Below the pieces are notes generated by a model. The model searched no databases, was not told the DNA's origin, and saw only the letters and a program-made list of their open reading frames with translations. From Caccoplasma intestinavium (lineage in GTDB: Bacteria > Bacteroidota > Bacteroidia > Bacteroidales > UBA11471), in contig DVKT01000024.1 of NCBI GenBank assembly GCA_018715885.1, positions 1 to 23,487 of the forward strand: a stretch of DNA of 23,487 bases, given 5' to 3'. Below are positions 8,102 through 16,876 of this stretch, one piece after another (positions within the stretch are counted from its first letter, which is position 1; each line of letters starts with the position of its first letter). The position numbers and the translations under genes were made by a program.

Positions 8102-10947
8102 GCGAACCGATCATGACATCGACCAACTACGTCGACAAGGAGGGGACGAGCGGGTCGGTGTATGTCGTGAAACGGGTCGATTACGGCAAGGAGACCGACA
8201 GTTCGGAAGAGACGGGCGTATGGGACAAGTTCTACCGAAAGATAAAGTTGCAACGTCCTCCCTCGGGCGTTACCCCGCCTTACTCGGTAACCAACGGAGA
8301 CGACAAGGAAGATTATCCCAACGGGCAACCCTACTCATATTTACCAAACAGTTGTAGTGTAGGAGACGTTGATGGCGACGGGAAATATGAAATTGTCATA
8401 AAATGGGACCCGACGAACCTTAGAGATAATTCCCTTTATGGAATCACGGGAGAAGTCTATCTCGACTGTTACAAGTTCGACGGCACGCAGTTGTGGCGTA
8501 TCAGTCTCGGGAAAAACATACGGGCGGGCTGCCACTACACCCAATTCATGGTTTACGACCTCGACGGGGACGGTAAGGCCGAAGTGGCCTGCAAGACAGC
8601 CCCGGGCACGATCGACGGGAAAGGCAAGGCCGTATTGATGGGCAATGACAGCGCCGACGCCGACTACCGAAAATCTAACGGTATGGTTCTCGAAGGGCCT
8701 GAATATCTGACCGTTTTTAACGGTGAGACGGGAGCCGAGATTACGAGTGTCCCATATAGTCCTCTGAGGGGGAGCGTATCGAGTTGGGGCGATAACTACG
8801 GCAACCGTTCGGAACGTTATCTGGCCTGTATCGCCTATCTCGACGGTATACGTCCCAGCCTGGTGATGTGCCGGGGGTATTACCAGCGTACAGCTTTGGC
8901 GGCATATAATTTCGACGGGAAAGAACTTACGCAGTTGTGGCTTCACGACTCGACCAAGTCGGGGGAGGGAGCATACGGCCAGGGCAACCATAACCTCTCG
9001 GTGGGCGATGTCGACGAAGACGGTTGCGACGAGATCGTCTACGGTGCCTGCGTCATCGACAACGACGGATCTTTGCTCTATCGTACCGGATGGGGTCATG
9101 GAGACGCTATGCATCTTTCAGATTTAGATCCGGATATTCCGGGATTGGAAGTCTTTTCTGTACACGAAGAAACTTCCGCCAAATACGGATATGAAATACA
9201 CCGTGCCGGAACAGGAGAATATTTGGCAGGAAGACCTACGGGTTCAGATGTTGGCCGAGGTGTCGCTGCCGATATAGATCCCAACCATCGTGGACAAGAA
9301 TTTTGGACAACGGAAGGTGGCGTTTGCGACTGTAAAGGAAATTCTATCAAAGGTTCTCGCCCGTCGATGAATTTCAGGGTTTATTGGGATGGCGATTTGC
9401 AAGACGAACTTTTTGACCGTAGCGAAATTACCAAATGGAATCCTTCACGAGGGAGAGCCGAAACCTTGATAAACTTGAAGAATTATGGCGACGCAACAGA
9501 TTGTGCCGTTGTGAAATATACGCCCAATATTCAAGCCGATCTATTTGGTGATTGGCGGGAAGAAATCATTTTGTGGGACCGGAGCGACTCCGCCACACTG
9601 GTGCTCTTCACCACCACAACCCCCACCCAGTACCGCATACCCACCCTCATGCACGACCACGTCTACCGCATGGGCATCGCCTGGCAGAACGTAGCCTATA
9701 ACCAGCCACCCCACCTGGGATACTACATCGGAGACGGAGAAATCGAATACGCCCGCCTGACAAAAATAGGACAAGGAGCCCGCAACCAGACCCTCGGCAT
9801 ACACACCCCCATCGACACCATCACCTTCCGCTGGGATCGCTGCGACGGCGTGGAACTCAACACGAGCCTGCCCGGAGGAATCACCTCCAAATACAACGAG
9901 TCCGACCACACCATCAGCATCTTCGGGACCCCCACCGTATCAGGCACCTACACGATCTATCTGAGCACCTACGGCAACCCCGTCTCCAACCCCACCGAGA
10001 CCATCACCTTCGAGATCATACCCGAAGAAGAGATTATCGCCGTAGCCCGATATCCTTTCGATGAAACCGCCGGCACGACAGCCGCCAACACGATCTACGG
10101 GCAGGCCGCAGCCGAAGGCTTCACCCCCGAATGGAGCACCGGACACAGCGGGAACGCCATCACCTTCCCGGCCACGGCCGCGGAGACAAGCCGGCTCACA
10201 CAAGCCAGCTACCCCGAACTGGCAGGACTCTCCGACAACCCCTTCACCATCGCCCTGTGGATAAAAGCCGAAAAAGCCGACCAGAACCTGCTGAACATCG
10301 AAGGCGACAACGGCTCATATATCCGCATCGAGATGAACAAGACCTTCTCCTTCTCCATCAGCGACGGCACAGAAACGACCAAAGCCGCCCTGCGCAGCAC
10401 CACCCTGTTCAACAACGAGTGGAACCAGCTCATCTGCATCAGAGACCGGGAAGACGGTAAACTCTACCTCTATATCAACGGAGAAAGAAAAGCGAATATC
10501 AGCGACAAGTGCGGCGATCTCGAAATCAGCCGCATCACGATCGGCAACCGGACAGAAGGCGACACACATCTACCCTTCCGGGGCATGCTGGACGAGCTGG
10601 TGATCTCCACCGGAGCCATGAACGAACGGCAAGTCGAAGAATACTACCAGAAGACGAGCGCCGGCATCACAGAAACAGCGGCATCGTCCCATGAAGACCC
10701 GGTTCAAGTCTATCCGACACGATTCACCGACCAGTTGCAGCTCCGCTTCAAAAACACGGAAAGCCGCCGGACGAACATCGTGCTCTACAACAATGCCGGC
10801 ACCGCCGTCTTCGAGCGGGAGTACAACACACAAGGACTCCCCCGACTGGTCATCAGCGGACTGGAAGCCCTCCCGAAAGGCAGCTACACCCTGACCATCT
10901 CGCAAGACGGTAAACCTCTCCCCGCTAAAAAATTGTTTAAATGGTAA
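7891..10947 (+). CDS. Secreted rhamnogalacturonan endolyase, PL11 with LamG and T9SS-like tail (mosaic composition)
   Basis: This 1018-residue paralogue of the protein encoded at 343-3465 has the same domain order: signal peptide (1-23, cleavage near AIAG), PL11 propeller (about 28-640) with VGDVDGDGKYE, YDLDGDGKAEV and DLFGDWREE motifs, Ig-like domain (about 650-715), LamG domain (about 720-915), and a C-terminal tail of about 80 residues (VYPTRFTDQ, GSYTLTI, KKLFKW) like a T9SS type A sorting domain. It should cleave rhamnogalacturonan I outside the cell. Its DNA is unusual: 60-bp samples counted by eye give 63% GC at 8041-8100, 40% at 8341-8400, 43-45% at 9301-9360 and 9421-9480, and 62% at 9601-9660, with matching shifts in codon use. 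The first 211 nt match the inverted copy at 1-211. This points to recombination among paralogues. It has its own terminator at 10963-10996. Confidence 0.93.
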   Translation: MKRNYIYAALLYAFTVAVTPAIAGQPQQEKIGRGVVAVKTDEGVFVSWRYLGTDSPSAGFNLYRDGEKLNGEPIMTSTNYVDKEGTSGSVYVVKRVDYGKETDSSEETGVWDKFYRKIKLQRPPSGVTPPYSVTNGDDKEDYPNGQPYSYLPNSCSVGDVDGDGKYEIVIKWDPTNLRDNSLYGITGEVYLDCYKFDGTQLWRISLGKNIRAGCHYTQFMVYDLDGDGKAEVACKTAPGTIDGKGKAVLMGNDSADADYRKSNGMVLEGPEYLTVFNGETGAEITSVPYSPLRGSVSSWGDNYGNRSERYLACIAYLDGIRPSLVMCRGYYQRTALAAYNFDGKELTQLWLHDSTKSGEGAYGQGNHNLSVGDVDEDGCDEIVYGACVIDNDGSLLYRTGWGHGDAMHLSDLDPDIPGLEVFSVHEETSAKYGYEIHRAGTGEYLAGRPTGSDVGRGVAADIDPNHRGQEFWTTEGGVCDCKGNSIKGSRPSMNFRVYWDGDLQDELFDRSEITKWNPSRGRAETLINLKNYGDATDCAVVKYTPNIQADLFGDWREEIILWDRSDSATLVLFTTTTPTQYRIPTLMHDHVYRMGIAWQNVAYNQPPHLGYYIGDGEIEYARLTKIGQGARNQTLGIHTPIDTITFRWDRCDGVELNTSLPGGITSKYNESDHTISIFGTPTVSGTYTIYLSTYGNPVSNPTETITFEIIPEEEIIAVARYPFDETAGTTAANTIYGQAAAEGFTPEWSTGHSGNAITFPATAAETSRLTQASYPELAGLSDNPFTIALWIKAEKADQNLLNIEGDNGSYIRIEMNKTFSFSISDGTETTKAALRSTTLFNNEWNQLICIRDREDGKLYLYINGERKANISDKCGDLEISRITIGNRTEGDTHLPFRGMLDELVISTGAMNERQVEEYYQKTSAGITETAASSHEDPVQVYPTRFTDQLQLRFKNTESRRTNIVLYNNAGTAVFEREYNTQGLPRLVISGLEALPKGSYTLTISQDGKPLPAKKLFKW

Positions 10948-10962
10948 TCCATCGACCACTTC

Positions 10963-10996
10963 AAAAAACCTCCGACCTAAAAATCGGAGGTTTTTT
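10963..10996 (+). terminator. Intrinsic terminator after the PL11 gene at 7891
   Basis: A 13-bp stem (AAAAAACCTCCGA at 10963-10975 with 10984-10996) has an 8-base loop and a T-run in the right arm. It starts 15 bp after the stop codon and is symmetrical enough to work in either direction. Confidence 0.9.
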
Positions 10997-11092
10997 ATTT
11001 CTTTACGTTTCTCGCCCATTGTAACCTTCCTTCTTATCGGTATTTCCCAACAAGTTTCTACGCGAACACCCATCCTATCGATATAATAATGC

Positions 11093-11179
11093 GATTCATC
11101 ACTTCGCTACTGCTCCGTTCAGAATAACAGAGACTTGGAGGCGACCGTCTGATACCATTCCGAACGTATGAGAGGAATC
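11093..11179 (+). repeat. Dispersed repeat unit Y, copy 1
   Basis: These 87 bp align without gaps to the reverse complement of 20901-20987 with 11 mismatches by my count (76 of 87 identical). The unit starts GATTC and ends GGAATC, so it has complementary outer ends. Confidence 0.9.
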
Positions 11180-11391
11180 CTCGGCTGGCTATCGGTAGAG
11201 ATTCTTCATTCCACTGCGTTCCATTCAGAATGACAATAGTATCCATTCCGAACGTATATAAGAATTGCAAAATTGACTCAAAATGAATAACCGTGCAAAT
11301 ATGCTTGTTCAGCATAGCAGAGATACGAAGGCGGAAAATACACGTTGAATGTGAGATTCTTCCTCCTTATGGTCGTCGGAATGACAACTAC

Positions 11392-11437
11392 TGTCATTCC
11401 GAGCGAGGCCGGTAGGCCAACGAGGAATCTCTGTTTT
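11392..11437 (+). repeat. Dispersed repeat unit X, copy 1
   Basis: These 46 bp match the reverse complement of 21000-21045 with 3 mismatches. The unit begins TGTCATTCCGAGCGA and contains the internal dyad GGCCGGTAGGCC. Just before it, CGGAATGACA (11378-11387) and TGTCATTCCG (11392-11401) form a 10-bp hairpin with a 4-base loop. Confidence 0.9.
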
Positions 11438-11513
11438 TATCCCGACCTACGTATCGACATAATCCCTAATCCCTTTATACCAACAACCACTCACCCCAAA
11501 AACATCTATCAAA

Positions 11514-11546
11514 AAAAATCCCGGCTTAAAATCGGCCGGGATTTTT
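11514..11546 (-). terminator. Intrinsic terminator after the GH3 gene
   Basis: A 12-bp stem (AAAAATCCCGGC at 11514-11525 with 11535-11546) has a 9-base loop. It lies 17 bp beyond the stop codon of the minus-strand GH3 gene, with a T-run on that strand. Confidence 0.88.
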
Positions 11547-11563
11547 CATTTTACAGAAAGACT

Positions 11564-13780
11564 CTATTTCAATGTAAAGGTTGCCTTCGAACGAATATCC
11601 GTCGAAGAAGATCCGATATATACGGTAAACTTACCGGGTTCTGACACCCATTCATGGCGGGTATCATCGAAATATTTCAAATCGTCGGGAGTAATCGTGA
11701 ACGTTACGTTCTTCTCTTCTCCCGGAGCCAAAGCTATCTTTTCAAATGCTTTCAATTCTTTCAAGGGGCGAGGCAATGAAGATTTACTATCGCCAATATA
11801 AAGTTGAACGACTTCTTTACCGGCCACATCACCCGTATTTTTCACAGGCACGTTCACGACTATCGTACCATCGGCCGTCATATTCTTTGACGAAAGCTCC
11901 GCTTTTCCATAAGTAAAAGTAGTGTAACTCAGACCATGTCCGAAAGAAAATAGCGCCGGAATCTTTTTGGTATCGTGCCAACGATAACCGACAAAAATAT
12001 CTTCTTTGTATACCTCGTGAATACTATCTCCGGGATAACAAAGCGCATCGAAAGCATGAGCACCGTTATCGGTCAGTTTCACTGGGAAAGAGAAAGGTAA
12101 TTTTCCACTGGGATTGACTTTCCCGCTCAGAACATTAGCCAATGCAGGACCAGCTTCGGAACCAAGATACCAAGCCTGCACAATCGCCGGAATTTCTTTT
12201 ACCCACTTCATTTCCACTGCATTCCCGCTGATGAGGACCAATACCATATTGGGATTGATTTTAGCCAACTCCGGAATAAGTTTGTCTTGTCCGAACGGAA
12301 GATTGTACTCCACCCGGTCTCCTGCCTCGCAATCCTGTTGATAATTCTTATTCAGTCCGCCAATAAACAAAATCAAGTCTGCATCTTCGGCCAATTCCAG
12401 AGCTTTGCGATACAACGAGTCGGTATTTACTTTGGGCCTGTCGACCTTGCCATATCGAGGTTTACCGGCTGCATATCCCTGCGTATAGGTAATCTTATCG
12501 CCGTACATTTCCTGTAAAGTTTCCAACGGCAAGATGTCTTGTTTCACCTTCAATGTCGTAGCTCCAACCCCGCCGGAAAGATAACGGGTCGCATTATCGC
12601 CCACAACAAGTATTTTCTCATACTTAGAAGCGTCGATCGGGAGTAAAGGTGATTTCTGAGACTTAACAGGCTCGTTCTTCAACAGAACAATTCCCTCCTC
12701 TCCTATACGACGGGCGGCATTGTAATGCGTTTCGGAAGTAAACGAGCCCCACGGACGATTTCGATTCATCGCCGTACGGAAAATAAGGCGCAAAATACGT
12801 GCAGCTTTCTCATCGACCGTGGAAACAGGATAAGTACCGTCTTTCAGTCCTTTTAAATAATCCTTCGCCAAATAGTAGTTGTCATACGCAAAATCACGAT
12901 TCTTGGCCACACCGTCGGTGTAAGTACCCATCTCTATATCCAAACCGTTGAACACGGCCTCACGGGTATCGTGCGCACCACCCCAATCGGTAATGACACA
13001 GCCGTCGAACTGCCACTCGCCTTTCAATATCCGATTCAACAGTAAATCATTGTGGCAAGCATGGGTACCCCGTATTTTATTATATGCCCCCATGATAGAC
13101 CACGCTCCGCCTTTCTGTACAGCGGCTTTGAATGCAGGCAAATATATCTCATACAACGCACGGTCGCTGAGGTCGACATCGATATGCCCGCGCCACTTTT
13201 CCTGATTGTTCAAGGCAAAATGTTTCACACAAGCAGCAACCCCATTTTTCTGCAATTCCTGCACATAGGGAACAACCATGACCGAAGCCAAATAGGGATC
13301 TTCTCCCAAATACTCGAAATTACGGCCGTTGAACGGCGTGCGATAAATATTGCAACCGGGGGCCAACAGCACGTCTTTACGACGATAACGGGCTTCCTCT
13401 CCTATGCTCTTTCCATAAAGCGCCGACATTTCGGGATTCCACGTAGCCGCCAGACAAGTCAATGCTGGAAACGCCGTACAGGAATCGTTCGTAAACCCGG
13501 CAACACCCCAACTATCCCACAGAATTTCTTCCCGCACACCATGAGGTCCATCGCTCATCCACAACTCGGGAATACCGAGACGCGGTACACCGTGCGAACT
13601 GAACTTACTCTGTGCCGTACACAACTTGACTTTTTCTTCGAGTGTCATACGCGACAAGGCATCTTGCACGCGAACTTCGATAGGCTGGCTCTCATCGAGA
13701 TACAAAGGCTGCGAGGTCTGCGCCACAACTGCCACTGCCGAAAATAATGAAAGTGAAAAAAAGAAGATTTTCTTTTTCAT
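11564..13780 (-). CDS. Secreted beta-glucosidase, GH3
   Basis: This 738-residue GH3 enzyme is predicted to release terminal beta-glucosyl units from oligosaccharides in the periplasm. Residues 1-20 are a signal peptide (cleavage AVVA-Q). The N-terminal barrel has the KHFALNN motif (Lys186-His187) and the nucleophile Asp265 in CVITDWGGAHD. The second domain has GEEGIVLLKN (360-369) and the likely acid/base Glu485 in DCEAGDR. A fibronectin III-like domain closes the protein (about 645-735). Length and domain order match typical GH3 beta-glucosidases. It starts 13 bp after the GH31 gene stop, so the two are almost surely co-transcribed. Such a GH31/GH3 pair is typical of xyloglucan oligosaccharide breakdown, which favours beta-glucosidase over beta-xylosidase; the exact substrate is inferred. 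Confidence 0.92.
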   Translation of the reverse strand: MKKKIFFFSLSLFSAVAVVAQTSQPLYLDESQPIEVRVQDALSRMTLEEKVKLCTAQSKFSSHGVPRLGIPELWMSDGPHGVREEILWDSWGVAGFTNDSCTAFPALTCLAATWNPEMSALYGKSIGEEARYRRKDVLLAPGCNIYRTPFNGRNFEYLGEDPYLASVMVVPYVQELQKNGVAACVKHFALNNQEKWRGHIDVDLSDRALYEIYLPAFKAAVQKGGAWSIMGAYNKIRGTHACHNDLLLNRILKGEWQFDGCVITDWGGAHDTREAVFNGLDIEMGTYTDGVAKNRDFAYDNYYLAKDYLKGLKDGTYPVSTVDEKAARILRLIFRTAMNRNRPWGSFTSETHYNAARRIGEEGIVLLKNEPVKSQKSPLLPIDASKYEKILVVGDNATRYLSGGVGATTLKVKQDILPLETLQEMYGDKITYTQGYAAGKPRYGKVDRPKVNTDSLYRKALELAEDADLILFIGGLNKNYQQDCEAGDRVEYNLPFGQDKLIPELAKINPNMVLVLISGNAVEMKWVKEIPAIVQAWYLGSEAGPALANVLSGKVNPSGKLPFSFPVKLTDNGAHAFDALCYPGDSIHEVYKEDIFVGYRWHDTKKIPALFSFGHGLSYTTFTYGKAELSSKNMTADGTIVVNVPVKNTGDVAGKEVVQLYIGDSKSSLPRPLKELKAFEKIALAPGEEKNVTFTITPDDLKYFDDTRHEWVSEPGKFTVYIGSSSTDIRSKATFTLK

Positions 13781-13793
13781 AGACTTATGGTAT

Positions 13794-16667
13794 TTATTTC
13801 AATTTCAATTCTATTTTTTGACCGGTATACTCAACCGTATTGTCGGGAAGACGTTGACGCGAAAAGGCAACCGGAGACTCGGGAGAAACCACGATCACAT
13901 GCACGGTGCGGCTTGTCGGCATTCCCTCGTAAGCCCCCTCTTGCGCACCGATGGTAAGCACGCCCGAGGCTTCGTCATACGTCAGCGGAATTTGCAGGTA
14001 AGCCCCTTTCTCATAATTATAATTGGTATTCTCGTCTTCGTACAACGTAAACTCAGCATCTCTCCCCGTATAGACATAAAGCGTCAATGTATCGGCCGGA
14101 TACTGGTCGCTATATTGTAAATCGCGACCGAAAGGAACGATCGACCCTTCACGGACATAAAGCGGCATCTGCGAATAAGGTGCAGAAACGGTAAACGTCT
14201 GCCCGCCTACAATATAAGCCCCCGAATAAAAATCATACCAACCTGCACTCTTCGGGAAATGAACTTCCCGGGAGCGTGCGCCATAAGTATATACGGGGCA
14301 AGCCATAAAAGCAGGGCCGAACATATACTGATCACTGATATTCAAAACCGTCGTGTCAGATGGGAAATCCATCACCAATGGGCGCATAATCGTATAATCG
14401 TCGTGGTAGGTCATACCGGCCAACGAATATATATAAGGCATCAGCCAATAACGCAAATTGGTATAATATACGATAGATGCATAGGCAGGGTGGCCTTCGG
14501 GCGCTATATTATATACTTCGCGATAAGGATATTGTCCATGAGAACGGAAAATAGGCACAAACGACCCGAACTGGAACCAGCGTGTATTCAGCTCGCGCCA
14601 CTCTTTCAGGTCGGCATTTTCCTTGCCGGTCTTGTTGAATTGTTTAAATCCCGACTCATAACGTTTTTCCACGCAGAATCCGCCGATGTCCATCGACCAA
14701 TAAGGGATACCGCAGATCGAGAAATTCAATCCTGCCGATATTTGGGCTTTCATATCTTCCCAACGCGTCGCTATATCGCCACTCCATGTGGCCGTCGAAT
14801 ACCGCTGTAAACCGGCAAATCCCGAACGGGTAAGCAAAAAGACCCGACGATCGGGATCAACAGCCCGCTGCCCGTCGTAAATAGCCTCGGCATTCATCAG
14901 CGCATAAGCATTGAAATATTGGGTAGAAGGCCCTAATGCCGTAGGCCCGCAAAGCGCCTTCCGATAATCCATATCGGTACAATCCCGCACATTCGGCTCG
15001 CTGGCGTCCATCCACCACGCATCTATTCCCAACGGATAAAGATGGTCCTGCATCTGTTTCCAAAAAAGTTTCCGAGCCCCTTCGGCATAGGCATCGTAAA
15101 AAGAACCGATATAACCGGGACCTATCCAGTCGCGTATACTATCTTTGATGGCTTGCCTATACATCCAACCTTTACGATCGAATTCTTTAAAATGCCGGGT
15201 GGTCATGTAAAATTTCGGCCACACCGAAATCATCATTCTGGCATGTTGCGCATGAATAGAATCGACCATACCTTTCGGATCGGGAAAACGGGCTGCATCA
15301 AATTCATGGCTTCCCCATGCATCTTCGGGCCAATAACTCCAATCGAGAACGATATTATCGAGCGGTATACGACGCTCCCGAAATTCCCGAAGCGCGGCAA
15401 GCATCTCTTTCTGCGTCTTATAACGTTCCCGGCTTTGCCAAAAGCCCATTGCCCAACGCGGCATTACCTGCGCTTTTCCCGTAAGACGGCGATATCCGGC
15501 AATCACATCGTCGGCATCATCTCCCGCAATATAATAGTAATCGATCGCATCACTCATCTCACTATACCAAGAAAGACGGTTCTGCTCGGCCGAATCGACC
15601 GGAGTCAACGCCCGTAATCCCAAATAAGAAACGCCGCCGTCGGGACGCCACTCGATGCGGATAGGGACTCGTTCTCCGGCTTTCAGACCGGTCTTGAATT
15701 TATAACTGTTAGGATTCCATGCCGTACGCCAACGTTCGGGGACGAGCAATTCTCCGTCGATATACACCTTCACGTATCCCGCATAATAAAGCAGAAAATG
15801 AAAATCTCCGGTTTCCCGGGCTGCTATTTCTCCCGTATAGACAACATTCGCACCATTCAGCGCAAAATCTTGCGGCAAATCAAGAATCGTCTTTTGGTCT
15901 TCGTAATAAATACGACTCTCCCGACGAACCAACGATTTCGCTTTTTTATTCTTCTTATCTGGCACATACGCAGCCGTCAATGCTCCGGGTTTCCCATTGG
16001 CATCGTATAAATCGAACGCATCGCATAACTGCATGTAATCGCGACTGTCTCCCCACTTACACAAGGAATAGGTATCGAACAACAATCCGTAATTCTTGTT
16101 GGAGATGATAAATGGCACTGCCACTTTGGTATTGTATTGAAACAACGACTCGTTTTTCCCTTTATAATTGAACTCATCGGACTGGTGCTGTCCCAATCCG
16201 TAAAAGGCCTCATTATCGGGAGATTCGAATTGCTGCCAATAACTATATGCCGATACTCCATCTACCGTTATCGGTTTGAATTTTTTCCCTCCACCACGAC
16301 GTTCCTGCAAACGCATCGTTCCGCAAGTATCGGCAAACGCGACTTCACCGGTCTCCAAATCGACCATTGCTCGCACCGCATCGGTTTCAAGTCTCAATCG
16401 ACCGTCGGATTCTTCTACCGTAAAAGGAGTTTTCTTATAAGCCTCGGGCAAAACGACCAGACTTTTTTCTTTCGGAAATTTACGACCGGGAACAGCTGTT
16501 ACCCGTATGATTTTACTGTCGACGACTTGCAAACGTACCATACGTGCTGTCGTATCGCTCTTTGAGGAAAGGGTTACCACTACTCCATCGGTCGTTTTTC
16601 TATAAGAAACGGCACCAACAGGAATTGATAACAAGATAGCCAAAAAAATCAGTAGATTGTGTTTCAT
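13794..16667 (-). CDS. Alpha-xylosidase, GH31 with PA14 insert
   Basis: This 957-residue GH31 enzyme has a signal peptide (1-19), an N-terminal beta domain, an inserted PA14-like domain (about 255-355, including GDFHFLLYYAGYVKVYIDG), the catalytic barrel (about 390-730) and C-terminal beta domains. The nucleophile is Asp554 in WWMDASEP and the acid/base is Asp631 in WSGDI. GH31 enzymes with a PA14 insert include xyloglucan-active alpha-xylosidases of Bacteroides and Cellvibrio, so removal of alpha-1,6-xylose from xyloglucan oligosaccharides is the likely role. The adjacent GH3 gene would then take the exposed glucose. No SusC/SusD or regulator gene adjoins the pair. The promoter upstream has both -33 and -7 boxes. 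Confidence is high for the family and fair for the substrate. Confidence 0.93.
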   Translation of the reverse strand: MKHNLLIFLAILLSIPVGAVSYRKTTDGVVVTLSSKSDTTARMVRLQVVDSKIIRVTAVPGRKFPKEKSLVVLPEAYKKTPFTVEESDGRLRLETDAVRAMVDLETGEVAFADTCGTMRLQERRGGGKKFKPITVDGVSAYSYWQQFESPDNEAFYGLGQHQSDEFNYKGKNESLFQYNTKVAVPFIISNKNYGLLFDTYSLCKWGDSRDYMQLCDAFDLYDANGKPGALTAAYVPDKKNKKAKSLVRRESRIYYEDQKTILDLPQDFALNGANVVYTGEIAARETGDFHFLLYYAGYVKVYIDGELLVPERWRTAWNPNSYKFKTGLKAGERVPIRIEWRPDGGVSYLGLRALTPVDSAEQNRLSWYSEMSDAIDYYYIAGDDADDVIAGYRRLTGKAQVMPRWAMGFWQSRERYKTQKEMLAALREFRERRIPLDNIVLDWSYWPEDAWGSHEFDAARFPDPKGMVDSIHAQHARMMISVWPKFYMTTRHFKEFDRKGWMYRQAIKDSIRDWIGPGYIGSFYDAYAEGARKLFWKQMQDHLYPLGIDAWWMDASEPNVRDCTDMDYRKALCGPTALGPSTQYFNAYALMNAEAIYDGQRAVDPDRRVFLLTRSGFAGLQRYSTATWSGDIATRWEDMKAQISAGLNFSICGIPYWSMDIGGFCVEKRYESGFKQFNKTGKENADLKEWRELNTRWFQFGSFVPIFRSHGQYPYREVYNIAPEGHPAYASIVYYTNLRYWLMPYIYSLAGMTYHDDYTIMRPLVMDFPSDTTVLNISDQYMFGPAFMACPVYTYGARSREVHFPKSAGWYDFYSGAYIVGGQTFTVSAPYSQMPLYVREGSIVPFGRDLQYSDQYPADTLTLYVYTGRDAEFTLYEDENTNYNYEKGAYLQIPLTYDEASGVLTIGAQEGAYEGMPTSRTVHVIVVSPESPVAFSRQRLPDNTVEYTGQKIELKLK

Positions 16668-16695
16668 GCGATGTTTTTCATAGATTGCTGAATTG

Positions 16696-16727
16696 CAAAA
16701 ATCGCAAAAAAAAGTTTACCGTGCAAA
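16696..16727 (-). promoter_or_regulatory. Promoter of the GH31-GH3 operon
   Basis: On the minus strand a TTTG -33 box (16724-16727) is followed after 20 bp by GATTTTTG (16696-16703), one mismatch from TAnnTTTG. The pair gives the spacing known for Bacteroidetes housekeeping promoters and leaves a leader of about 25 bases. Confidence 0.55.
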
Positions 16728-16841
16728 TTTCCACGATGAACTTTACCGCCTCGCTTCTACATATTATATTCCTGACATTGCCATTTTCCCGCCTATGTAA
16801 AATTTATGAGGTCAAAAGAAGAATTAGTCAAATATTCTTTT

Positions 16842-16849
16842 TATTTTTG
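16842..16849 (+). promoter_or_regulatory. Bacteroidetes -7 box for the SPOR lipoprotein gene
   Basis: TATTTTTG matches TAnnTTTG exactly, 27 bp before the ATG at 16877. No certain -33 box. Confidence 0.5.
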
Positions 16850-16876
16850 CTTGGCATATATCATTGATTTAGTATT

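Larger units (their letters stand above)
10997..11513. other. Non-coding region between convergent genes, with repeat cluster A
   Basis: I see no credible gene here. It contains a cluster of short degenerate units built on the core (T)GTCATTC(C/T)GA, with ends such as GAGGAATC and GATTCTTC. Two units have close matches in the second cluster at 20901-21045. Short open frames crossing it do not look like proteins. Confidence 0.75.

Noticed and set aside
8341..9114. A 257-codon minus-strand open frame within the PL11 gene at 7891
   Set aside because: It mirrors the PL11 propeller repeats on the other strand. Long antisense frames are common in the GC-richer parts of this gene.
11093..11437. Possible CRISPR array
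   Set aside because: Units differ in length, are degenerate, vary in spacing and recur in inverted, reordered form at another locus. There are no regular spacers and no cas genes.
11345..11644. A 99-codon open frame across repeat cluster A
   Set aside because: It runs through repeat unit X, the GH3 terminator and the GH3 3' end, so it cannot be a normal protein-coding gene.
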